Origin: Planktomarina sp.
Lineage (GTDB): Bacteria > Pseudomonadota > Alphaproteobacteria > Rhodobacterales > Rhodobacteraceae
NCBI GenBank assembly: GCA_016780825.1
Contig: JADHLF010000046.1
Coordinates: forward strand, 1-19,515
DNA length: 19,515 nt
Direction of reading: 5' to 3'
In this document: piece after piece, positions 7,037 to 14,275 of the stretch
Numbering within the stretch: the first letter of the stretch is position 1
Layout: each line of letters begins with the position of its first letter
Notes under the pieces: model-generated
Database searches by the model: none
What the model was told of the DNA's origin: nothing
What the model saw: only the letters and a program-made list of their open reading frames with translations
Program-made: the position numbers and the translations under genes

Positions 7037-9226
7037 ATGCACAATAATTCGCCCGAACAAATGCCCGCCTTGCAAAATCCCGCGCCGAATGTGCGCGATC
7101 GGGAAAAGATGGAAGGGGGCAAGGCATTTCGGCTGCAAACCGAGTTCACCGCAGCAGGCGACCAACCCACCGCCATCAAAGAGCTGGTGGAGGGTATTAC
7201 TGCGGGCGAAGCCAATCAGGTCTTGCTCGGGGCCACGGGGACGGGCAAGACCTTCACCATGGCGCGGATCATACAAGACACCCAGCGCCCGGCGATTATT
7301 CTTGCGCCCAACAAAACCCTCGCAGCCCAGCTTTATGGCGAATTTAAAGGATTTTTCCCAGACAATGCGGTGGAATATTTCGTCAGCTATTACGACTATT
7401 ACCAACCGGAAGCCTATGTGGCCCGCTCGGACACCTATATTGAGAAAGAAAGCCAGATCAACGAGCAAATTGACCGGATGCGCCACTCGGCGACCCGCGC
7501 TTTGCTGGAACGTGATGACGTGATTATCGTGGCTTCTGTGTCCTGTATCTATGGCATAGGGTCGGTTGAAACCTATGGGGCGATGACCCAGGACCTGCAC
7601 AGTGGCAATTGCTACGACCAACGCCAAGTCATTGCCGATCTCATCGCCCAACAATATCGCCGCAATGACCAAGCCTTCCAACGCGGCACCTTTCGGGTGC
7701 GTGGAGACAGTTTGGAGATTTGGCCGGCGCATTTGGACGACCGCGCTTGGCGTTTAAGCTTTTTTGGTGAAGAGCTGGAAACGATTGTTGAGTTTGATCC
7801 GCTGACCGGAGCACGCACCGATACGTTTGAGCGGGTGCGGATTTATGCCAACAGCCACTATGTGACCCCGCGCCCGACCATGCAGCAGGCTGTGATCGGC
7901 ATCAAAAAAGAGCTGCGTATGCGGCTTGATCAATTGGTGAACGAGGGCAAATTGCTTGAAGCGCAACGGCTGGAACAGCGCACAAATTTTGATCTGGAAA
8001 TGCTTGAAGCAACCGGCGTGTGCAGCGGAATTGAAAATTATTCACGCTATCTCACCGGCCGCGCGCCCGGCGAGCCTCCGCCAACACTGTTTGAATTCAT
8101 TCCCGACAATGCCATTGTCTTTGCCGATGAGAGCCACGTTAGCGTGCCGCAGATTGGCGCGATGTATAAGGGCGACTATCGCCGCAAATTCACCCTCGCC
8201 GAACACGGGTTCCGATTGCCGTCTTGTATGGACAACCGGCCGCTCAAATTCGAAGAATGGGATGCGATGCGGCCTCAGTCGATTTTTGTCTCTGCCACCC
8301 CATCCTCATGGGAGCTGGACCAAGCGGGCGGCGTTTTCACAGAGCAGGTGATCCGTCCAACGGGCCTGCTGGATCCCCCGGTGGAAATTCGTCCCGTGGA
8401 AACACAGGTCGATGATCTTCTGGATGAAATACGCAAAGTCACGGCTATGGGGCAAAGGGTTCTGGCCACAACATTGACCAAACGCATGGCCGAGGATCTT
8501 ACGGAATATCTGCATGAGCAGGGCATTCGGGTGCGCTATATGCACAGTGATATCGACACGATTGAGCGCATCGAGATACTGCGGGATTTGCGGTTGGGCG
8601 CCTTCGATGTGTTGCTGGGCATCAACCTTCTGCGTGAGGGGCTTGATATCCCTGAATGCGGTTTGGTTGCGATCCTTGATGCGGATAAGGAGGGCTTTTT
8701 GCGATCTGAAACGTCTTTGGTTCAAACCATTGGCCGGGCCGCGCGCAACGCCGATGGGCGGGTCATCATGTATGCAGATCGCATGACAGGCTCGATGGAA
8801 CGCGCGATCAATGAAACCAACCGAAGGCGCGAAAAGCAACATGCCTATAATGTCGCCCATGGCATTACCCCTCTGACGGTGAAAAAGAACGTCGAGGATG
8901 TGCTTGCCGGTCTTTATAAGGGCGATACAGATATGGCGCGGGTTACGGCGAAGATTGACCCGGCCTTGCAAGGCGGCAATATCCAAACCGTCCTTGAAGG
9001 GTTGCGGCTTGATATGCGTAAGGCGGCAGAGAATTTGGAGTTTGAGGAGGCCGCCCGTCTGCGCGACGAGGTCAAACGCCTCGAAACCGTTGAGCTGACG
9101 ATCTCGGATGATCCCCTGGCCCGGCAATATGCGGTCGAAAAAGCAGTTGAAGACGCCCAAAACGCCTCAGGTCGATCAAAAGCTGGCCGCGCCGGTCAAA
9201 GAGGTGGCGCGCGGCGGCGCAAATAA
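7037..9226 (+). CDS. uvrB: excinuclease ABC subunit UvrB
   Basis: The 729-residue damage-verification subunit of nucleotide excision repair; it is loaded by UvrA, opens the DNA and recruits UvrC. Walker A GATGTGKT is at 65-72, the beta-hairpin region YFVSYYDYYQPEAYV at 114-128, DESH (Walker B) at 364-367, SAT at 419-421 and helicase motif VI QTIGRAARN at 563-571. The C-terminal UVR domain (RKAAENLEFEEAARLRDEVKRLE) is at about 661-683. Compared with E. coli UvrB (673 residues) it has about 30 extra N-terminal residues and a basic C-terminal tail (RAGQRGGARRRK). The gene is monocistronic, between a divergent oxidoreductase and a convergent beta-helix gene. No SOS box was visible upstream. Confidence 0.97.
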   Translation: MHNNSPEQMPALQNPAPNVRDREKMEGGKAFRLQTEFTAAGDQPTAIKELVEGITAGEANQVLLGATGTGKTFTMARIIQDTQRPAIILAPNKTLAAQLYGEFKGFFPDNAVEYFVSYYDYYQPEAYVARSDTYIEKESQINEQIDRMRHSATRALLERDDVIIVASVSCIYGIGSVETYGAMTQDLHSGNCYDQRQVIADLIAQQYRRNDQAFQRGTFRVRGDSLEIWPAHLDDRAWRLSFFGEELETIVEFDPLTGARTDTFERVRIYANSHYVTPRPTMQQAVIGIKKELRMRLDQLVNEGKLLEAQRLEQRTNFDLEMLEATGVCSGIENYSRYLTGRAPGEPPPTLFEFIPDNAIVFADESHVSVPQIGAMYKGDYRRKFTLAEHGFRLPSCMDNRPLKFEEWDAMRPQSIFVSATPSSWELDQAGGVFTEQVIRPTGLLDPPVEIRPVETQVDDLLDEIRKVTAMGQRVLATTLTKRMAEDLTEYLHEQGIRVRYMHSDIDTIERIEILRDLRLGAFDVLLGINLLREGLDIPECGLVAILDADKEGFLRSETSLVQTIGRAARNADGRVIMYADRMTGSMERAINETNRRREKQHAYNVAHGITPLTVKKNVEDVLAGLYKGDTDMARVTAKIDPALQGGNIQTVLEGLRLDMRKAAENLEFEEAARLRDEVKRLETVELTISDDPLARQYAVEKAVEDAQNASGRSKAGRAGQRGGARRRK

Positions 9227-9245
9227 TCCGTGCCCCGCGCGAGAA

Positions 9246-9275
9246 GGGGCAATAGGATCTGCGCCCCATTGCCCC
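9246..9275. terminator. possible bidirectional stem-loop between uvrB and the beta-helix gene
   Basis: GGGGCAAT (9246-9253) and ATTGCCCC (9268-9275) form a perfect 8-bp stem with a 14-nt loop, 20 nt past the uvrB stop. A small CCTG/CAGG hairpin follows at 9278-9289. There is no T run on either side, so it may be an RNA 3'-end stabiliser or a Rho-linked end rather than a classical terminator. Confidence 0.4.
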
Positions 9276-9298
9276 TGACCTGTCGGCAGGCCGCGGAT

Positions 9299-11587
9299 TT
9301 AGGTGGGGTTGTCCATACGCGCCGTGAGATTGACACTCCCGCGACAGGCGCGCGACCAGTGCAGCTTCACCTGACTGCCACTGCCGCCTTGCTCGGCTTG
9401 AGAATGCGGCAATTCATAGATATTTCTGCTGCCTGATTGGATGGCGCCAACCGGAACAACCGCCTCGACCGTCCGCGCGCGGCCGTTGAACGGCAGGAAA
9501 GGCGCAAAATCAACCGTCCAGGTTTGGGTGTCTGAGGCTTGGGTATGTTCCAAGATGCATGGATTGTAGATTGGCTCATTGATGGCGTTGAACGTATTGC
9601 CTTGCACCACAACATTGCGAGCCTTGTTGTGGTTGAGCGCCGCGAAGGTGCTGTCCACAGATTCAATGCGATCAATTGGCCCGTTGATTGAGCGAAAAAC
9701 ATTGCCGGTCATCGTCAACCCATGCAGGAAATGGCCTGGCCCATAAGGTTTGATCACCAAAAAGCTAAACCAAGAGGCCACATCATTGGCAGTGAAAATA
9801 TTGCCCGTGATGGTCAATCCCCCAAAGGAATATTGGTTTACGAAGGACGGGTCGGCCTCGTATTCATTGGTCCATTCAATGAAGTTATTGTCGACATAAT
9901 TCCCAGTGATCAGCGTTTTGATATTTGTTGTGGTAAAAACAATCCCCCCTTTGCGCACCCCATTGGTTTCTTGGTCGCTATGAAACCAGTGGTTGCCCGT
10001 AATCACCGACCCCGAGCCGCCCAGAATGCCGAAATGCTTAAAATGCATGGCCCGACAGTCGCGGATTTTAACGTCGTTATTATTGGCGTTAAAGGCTATC
10101 GACACCCGGTCCTGCACCTTCAGCGGGCTTTCATTTGAGATGAATTGACAGCGATCGAACATCATCCCTTGGCAGGCCGTCCCCGGCGAGGTGATCCCGC
10201 GGTCTTTGGGTTTGACGATCAAGCAATCACGGAAGTGGAAGGTCTCGCCATCGGGCGGCAGCAGCACCGCTGAGGCATTTCCGGTGCATTGAAAATCAAT
10301 CCCGTCAAAATGCGCCCCGCTGACCTTTTGAAACCCAGAAAAATCGAGCAGATATTTGAAACGTGTGAAGGTAAATTGATGGGTGCCCGCAGCCCCATAA
10401 AGCGGTTGGGATAATGTGAGCGATTGGCTGCCAACATTGACCTCTTTGACATAGACTTCCCGTCCCACGCCTGTGCCTTCCACCAAGGATCCAACGGCAA
10501 TATTGGCGATATTGGCCACAGATGTCAGCGATTTGGGATCAGAGGTTGAATAGGTGGCCTGAGCCACCACTTTGTCGCTGTTCCACGCGGTACTGGCATT
10601 GGCTTGAATTTGACCGTTCTGAACCACGCGACGGCTATTGAACACCGTTTTATTGTTGACCGCCGCTTGCATGTCGAGCGGTCCATCCAGCTCAATCCGG
10701 CGCCCGCCCATATCGAGGCTGTAATGATCGTTGAAATTCAACAAAGATTGATAGGCCTTTTTGAAGGCCAACACCTCATCGCCAAAAGCGTCAATATAGC
10801 TGGGCAGGTTGAAGTCCTTCAGCAGAGTCAGGCGGGCCGAGTCCGGCATGGTGATATTGCCAACAAAGCGCACTCGGTTTTGGAAAGTGATCGACCCATT
10901 GATGCGGAACGTGCCCCGCGGCACCAGAACCTCACGACCAGCCGCCGCCTTATCTGCCGCTTCAAATGCGTCATGATCGTCGGCAAAGCCGTCGCCAATC
11001 GCCCCATAGTCCCGCACATCAACCGCGCCAATCAGTTGATCAACGAAGGCGCCGCTGATGTCTTCGATAATAATATCCTCAATGCGCACAACACCGCCGC
11101 TTGGGCCGGTGAGATTAAGGCCAAAATGCCCATAAATGGCATCTTTACCCCAATGCAGATCAACGCCTGTGCGGTTGCCTGATCCGACAATGGCCGAGAG
11201 CTCGACCACCTCACCATAGGTGTTGAGAGTTGTGACCGGCCCCGTTTCGTTCACCCCAGTCAAATGCACATTGCCCGCAGCCCCAGGCCAACCGGCGATG
11301 CTCACCGTGGGAAATGCGCCCGATACCAATTTCACACGCGTGCGAATGCGCAGATGGCAGCCCGGTGAGAGCGGTGTTTGATAAAAAGCACGCAGCTTTT
11401 GCACGGTTTGCGTCTTGGTCAGCTCCAAGCATCCGGAAAAATCTTGATCCGCCGGCACAAAGGCCGCATTGGGCTCATTGTCATAGTCATCTTGCCCGGG
11501 CGTGCCGTCCTGGCTCGACCAATGATGTAACCCAAAAGCAAATTTAGGTGGTGTAAAGACGATCCCATCGGTGATTGTTTTGTTCAT
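9299..11587 (-). CDS. right-handed parallel beta-helix protein (pectate lyase superfamily/GH28-related)
   Basis: A 762-residue protein of unknown function. Residues 1-185 look like a beta-rich, carbohydrate-binding-like N-terminal region. At 189-245 is a clear pectate-lyase superfamily entry motif: VDVRDYGAIGDG, then DDHDAFEAAD, then VLVPRGTFRI. The middle to about 670 is a beta-helix; late rungs repeat the pattern (I/M)TGNxx at 528, 559, 593 and 625 and QGNTF at 662. The last 70 residues form a separate beta tail ending RMDNPT. No signal peptide or membrane segment is visible, and I see no GH28 catalytic set (NTD, DD, GHG, RIK). The start is chosen because AAAGGGG stands 5 nt before this ATG; a longer frame to 11773 would overlap the upstream gene. 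Phage tail-spike proteins share this fold, but no phage genes are nearby. I recall similar proteins in other Rhodobacteraceae, unverified here. Confidence 0.82.
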   Translation of the reverse strand: MNKTITDGIVFTPPKFAFGLHHWSSQDGTPGQDDYDNEPNAAFVPADQDFSGCLELTKTQTVQKLRAFYQTPLSPGCHLRIRTRVKLVSGAFPTVSIAGWPGAAGNVHLTGVNETGPVTTLNTYGEVVELSAIVGSGNRTGVDLHWGKDAIYGHFGLNLTGPSGGVVRIEDIIIEDISGAFVDQLIGAVDVRDYGAIGDGFADDHDAFEAADKAAAGREVLVPRGTFRINGSITFQNRVRFVGNITMPDSARLTLLKDFNLPSYIDAFGDEVLAFKKAYQSLLNFNDHYSLDMGGRRIELDGPLDMQAAVNNKTVFNSRRVVQNGQIQANASTAWNSDKVVAQATYSTSDPKSLTSVANIANIAVGSLVEGTGVGREVYVKEVNVGSQSLTLSQPLYGAAGTHQFTFTRFKYLLDFSGFQKVSGAHFDGIDFQCTGNASAVLLPPDGETFHFRDCLIVKPKDRGITSPGTACQGMMFDRCQFISNESPLKVQDRVSIAFNANNNDVKIRDCRAMHFKHFGILGGSGSVITGNHWFHSDQETNGVRKGGIVFTTTNIKTLITGNYVDNNFIEWTNEYEADPSFVNQYSFGGLTITGNIFTANDVASWFSFLVIKPYGPGHFLHGLTMTGNVFRSINGPIDRIESVDSTFAALNHNKARNVVVQGNTFNAINEPIYNPCILEHTQASDTQTWTVDFAPFLPFNGRARTVEAVVPVGAIQSGSRNIYELPHSQAEQGGSGSQVKLHWSRACRGSVNLTARMDNPT

Positions 11588-11592
11588 AAAAG

Positions 11593-11663
11593 CCCCTTTC
11601 CAAACGCCGCTCCATGCGTTTGTGTGATTGATCCGCAACCGCAGCCCCTCGGCGGGGTGCTGC
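11593..11663 (-). promoter_or_regulatory. structured leader of the beta-helix gene: two hairpins before the ribosome binding site
   Basis: Read on the minus strand, a bulged hairpin (GCAGC-A-CCC pairing with GGGGCTGC, 11663-11641) is followed by a perfect 7-bp hairpin, CAAACGC/GCGTTTG with an 8-nt loop (11622-11601). The second stem ends right beside the AAAGGGG ribosome binding site (11599-11593), 5 nt before the ATG. The 134-nt gap to the upstream gene holds no other gene. Translational control is possible but inferred. Confidence 0.4.
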
Positions 11664-11721
11664 TCTGCGAAACAGGGGTAAAAGCTCGGCGTTAAGAAGG
11701 TCTGGCTGTAGCGTACGGTGC

Positions 11722-12123
11722 TCAGACACCCGTCTCTTGCGAGGGCAAAAGCTGGACAGCATTTATGCGCCATAGGCCGTCCAATTGGATCATTTGATAA
11801 GCCATAATGTGATATCGGCCCTGGCCGTCGCGAATTTGCACTTTCTGCCAGTAATACCCTTCAACCGGGGCGAGTTCCAAAAACGCAATCTCAGACGGGC
11901 GGTACACCATAGGATAGCCTTGCCGCACCATGCGCCCAAACACCTCTGGCGCGCGGAATATCTGCTGTATCGTGGGGCTGGCGTAGGTAAAGGCGCGCTC
12001 AAAGTCATCCGCCTGAAAAGCGGCGATCTGCGCGCGGATTGTTGTTTCAATCTCTTTGCTCTCCGCCCAAGCCGGAAGGGCCGCAGCGACCCAAAAAGCA
12101 ATTGCTAGAATGACCTTTTTCAT
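11722..12123 (-). CDS. DUF4864 domain-containing secreted protein
   Basis: A 133-residue protein with a Sec signal peptide at 1-20 (KKVILAIAFWVAAALPAWA, probable cleavage after AWA). The mature part fits DUF4864: IRAQIAAFQADDFERAFTYASPTIQQIF near the N-terminus, then a C-terminal YHIMAYQMIQLDGLWRINAV. This fold resembles small SnoaL/NTF2-like alpha+beta domains, and the function is unknown. It is predicted to be periplasmic. It follows lysK on the same strand after 63 nt and precedes the beta-helix gene by 134 nt. Its ribosome binding site AGGAGGGG lies 3 nt before the ATG but is wholly inside the 3' arm of a perfect 13-bp inverted repeat, so translation may depend on where the transcript begins. 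Confidence 0.85.
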   Translation of the reverse strand: MKKVILAIAFWVAAALPAWAESKEIETTIRAQIAAFQADDFERAFTYASPTIQQIFRAPEVFGRMVRQGYPMVYRPSEIAFLELAPVEGYYWQKVQIRDGQGRYHIMAYQMIQLDGLWRINAVQLLPSQETGV

Positions 12124-12126
12124 AAA

Positions 12127-12170
12127 CCCCTCCTGTTGCTTGCTTGGAAAGTAGCGCGCAACAGGAGGGG
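12127..12170 (-). promoter_or_regulatory. perfect 13-bp hairpin sequestering the DUF4864 ribosome binding site
   Basis: CCCCTCCTGTTGC (12127-12139) and GCAACAGGAGGGG (12158-12170) are exact inverse complements with an 18-nt spacer, between the lysK stop and the DUF4864 start. In a minus-strand transcript the 3' arm carries the complete AGGAGGGG ribosome site and is followed by only TTT before the ATG. A lysK read-through RNA would fold and hide the site. It could also act as a weak terminator for lysK. The adjacent GGCAAATGCC (12171-12180) is a minor hairpin. Confidence 0.65.
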
Positions 12171-12186
12171 GGCAAATGCCGGGCGG

Positions 12187-13761
12187 TTAGACAAACGCGC
12201 CGTCAAGGCCCTTGTCGATCAAGGCGATACTCTCTTCGATGCCCAACAGCGCGATAAAGCCGCCAAACCGTGGTCCCTGTGATGCGCCCAAAAGCACCTC
12301 ATAGAGCGCTTTAAACCAATCGCGCATCGGGTCAAACCGCTCGCGCCCGCAGGCGAAAACCAAAGATTGCAGCGCATCCCCATCCAAACCTTGATCCCAA
12401 GCCTTCAGCCCGTCGCGCAGCGCGATCAAGGCCTCTCGCTCGAGATCCGTTGGCGCACGGTAGACTTTGGCAGGTTTGACGAAATCATTGTAGTAACGCA
12501 CCGCGAACTCCGCCGCCGCGTCCAAATCCGCATGGGTTTGCGCCGAGGCTTCAGGCGCGTAGCGTTTGATGAAGCCCCAGAGGTGATCTTTATCTTCCGC
12601 CCCTGACACAGACGCCAGATTGAGCAGCATTGAGAAAGGCACGACCATCTTACTGACCGGCACATCACCGCCATGAATATGCCAAACCGGATTGTTCAGA
12701 CGTGCTTTGTCGTCTTGCGTCTCATAGGCGCGCAATTGTTGGTGATATTCGTCCACCGCCTTGGGAATCACATCAAAATGCATCCGCTTGGCGGTTTTGG
12801 GTTTAAGATACATGAAATAGGACAGGCTTTCCGTGCTAGCATAGGTCAACCACTCGTCAATCGACACGCCATTACCAGAGGTTTTCGAGATCTTTTGCCC
12901 ATTTTCATCGAGGAACAATTCATAGCTGAAATGCTCCGGTGCCGGGTGGCCCAGAATGCGACAAATACTATCATATATAGGGGTATTGGTGGAGTGATCC
13001 TTGCCATACATCTCAAAATCCACCCCAAGGGCCGCCCAGCGCGCACCAAAATCAGGTTTCCACTGCAGCTTCACATTGCCGCCGGTCACCGGGAGGGTCA
13101 TCTCTTCGCCCTCTTCGGTGTCAAAGGTGATGGTGCCATTTTGAGCGTCCACGGATTTCATCGGCACATAGAGCACCCGTCCGGTTTCAGGATGAATAGG
13201 CAGGAAGATCGAGTAAGTCTTTTGCCGCTCCTCGCGCAGCGAGGCCAGCATCACCTTCATGATGTCATCGTATTTTTCCACAGCGCGCAGCAAAATCTGA
13301 TCAAATTGACCAGATTGATAGAATTCTGTGGCGCTGATAAACTCATATTCAAAGCCAAATGTGTCCAAAAACCGGCGCAACATGGCATTATTGTGATGAC
13401 CAAAACTCTCATATTCTCCAAAAGGATCTGGAACAGAGGTCAAGGGCCGCTGCAAATGCGCGATCAACTTCTCTGGATTTGGCACATTTCCTGGCACTTT
13501 GCGCATACCGTCAAGATCATCAGAGAAACAGACAAGCCGGGTTGGCAGGTCGCTCAATTCTTGAAACGCGCGCATAATCATTGTGGTCCGCGCCACCTCA
13601 CCAAAAGTGCCAATATGCGGCAGCCCGCTGGGACCATAGCCCGTCTCAAACAAGACATAGCCTTTTTCAGGCGGCTTCTTTTCAAAGCGTTTCAAAATCC
13701 GCCGTGCCTCTTCAAAGGGCCAGGCTTTCGATTGAGCAGCAGCGTCACGCATTTTGGACAT
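12187..13761 (-). CDS. lysK: lysyl-tRNA synthetase, class I
   Basis: A 524-residue enzyme that charges tRNA-Lys with lysine. It is the class I (archaeal-type) LysRS and not the class II LysS common in other bacteria. Class I motifs are clear: the HIGH motif as PHIGT at 48-52 in GYGPSGLPHIGT, and the KMSKS motif as KISKT at 290-294. The Rossmann core has the expected VCFSDDLDGMRKVP after the HIGH helix, and the C-terminal helical part would bind the anticodon stem. Alphaproteobacteria are known to use this class. The ATG is supported by GGAG 6 nt upstream. The gene is divergent from the TerB-fold gene across 88 nt, and the inverted repeat downstream may limit read-through into the DUF4864 gene. 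Confidence 0.96.
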   Translation of the reverse strand: MSKMRDAAAQSKAWPFEEARRILKRFEKKPPEKGYVLFETGYGPSGLPHIGTFGEVARTTMIMRAFQELSDLPTRLVCFSDDLDGMRKVPGNVPNPEKLIAHLQRPLTSVPDPFGEYESFGHHNNAMLRRFLDTFGFEYEFISATEFYQSGQFDQILLRAVEKYDDIMKVMLASLREERQKTYSIFLPIHPETGRVLYVPMKSVDAQNGTITFDTEEGEEMTLPVTGGNVKLQWKPDFGARWAALGVDFEMYGKDHSTNTPIYDSICRILGHPAPEHFSYELFLDENGQKISKTSGNGVSIDEWLTYASTESLSYFMYLKPKTAKRMHFDVIPKAVDEYHQQLRAYETQDDKARLNNPVWHIHGGDVPVSKMVVPFSMLLNLASVSGAEDKDHLWGFIKRYAPEASAQTHADLDAAAEFAVRYYNDFVKPAKVYRAPTDLEREALIALRDGLKAWDQGLDGDALQSLVFACGRERFDPMRDWFKALYEVLLGASQGPRFGGFIALLGIEESIALIDKGLDGAFV

Positions 13762-13791
13762 GTTTAACTCCAGTTTCCTGACGCTTCCCTA

Positions 13792-13820
13792 TTGCCGCAC
13801 GGGCGTCGGGTCAATAAGTT
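13792..13820. promoter_or_regulatory. candidate overlapping divergent promoters of lysK and the TerB-fold gene
   Basis: In the 88-nt divergent gap, the minus strand has TTGACC (13809-13814) upstream of lysK. The plus strand has TTGCCG (13792-13797) with 17-nt spacing to TAAGTT (13815-13820) toward the TerB-fold gene. Neither has a good -10 box. The space is so small that the two promoters must overlap or nearly so. Confidence 0.25.
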
Positions 13821-13849
13821 GTCAGCACAGCTAGAAAGGACATCGCTTC

Positions 13850-14275
13850 GTGACGACCCATCCCCCTTCTCTTTCATCGCAAGATTGCTTGGTTGCGGTC
13901 ATGATTGCCGTATCTGCAAGTGACGAAAACATTCGCACAGCGGAGCTGATGAGCATTCAAGCGATCGTCAACCACCTGCCGATCTTTGCGCACTACGATG
14001 TCGATCGAATCAAATCTGTGGCCGCTATGGTCTTGGATCTTTTGTCCGAGGAAGACGGGTTGGATGCTCTGTTTGGCTTGATCCGAGACGGGCTGCCGGA
14101 TGGTTTGAACGAAACCGCCTATGCGATGGCCTGCGATGTGGCCGCGGCGGATGGAAAATTAGGGCAAATCGAGTTGCGCATGCTTCAAGAGATCCGCCAT
14201 GAGCTCGAGGTTGATCGCCTGCATGGCGCGGCCATTGAAGCGGGAGCTCGCGCAAGGTTTCGCACCCTAGCGTAA
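13850..14275 (+). CDS. TerB-fold (tellurite resistance TerB family) protein
   Basis: A 141-residue, all-helical cytoplasmic protein of the TerB/DjlA N-terminal domain family. Two acidic metal-binding-like elements characteristic of the fold are visible: SASDENIRTAE at 22-32 and, at 96-108, D96, D101-G-K and E108 in DVAAADGKLGQIE. There is no membrane segment or signal. Family members are common outside ter operons, and with no other ter gene nearby a tellurite function is not supported. The start is GTG, chosen because AGAAAGGA lies 9 nt upstream and no ATG occurs before residue 18. The last 9 nt overlap the 3' end of convergent dacB. Confidence 0.82.
   Translation: MTTHPPSLSSQDCLVAVMIAVSASDENIRTAELMSIQAIVNHLPIFAHYDVDRIKSVAAMVLDLLSEEDGLDALFGLIRDGLPDGLNETAYAMACDVAAADGKLGQIELRMLQEIRHELEVDRLHGAAIEAGARARFRTLA

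Noticed and set aside
8306..9160. Minus-strand open frame (284 codons) inside uvrB
   Set aside because: Shadow of a conserved UvrB coding region; no recognisable domain.
9299..11587. Prophage remnant marked by a tail-spike-like protein
   Set aside because: The neighbours are uvrB, DUF4864 and lysK; no capsid, portal, terminase, integrase or attachment repeats are visible.
9299..11587. Active polygalacturonase or pectate lyase
   Set aside because: The fold entry motif is present but the GH28 catalytic motifs are not seen, so an enzymatic claim is not supported.
11588..11773. Longer N-terminus for the beta-helix protein (start at 11773)
   Set aside because: It would overlap the 3' end of the DUF4864 gene and read through the hairpin leader, while the internal ATG at 11587 has a good ribosome site.
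12673..13767. Long plus-strand open frame (364 codons) opposite lysK
   Set aside because: It mirrors the unmistakable class I LysRS gene; the translation resembles no family.
13850..14275. Tellurite resistance gene
   Set aside because: Only the TerB fold is present; no terA, terC, terD, terE or terZ genes are nearby, and TerB-fold proteins are common without this role.
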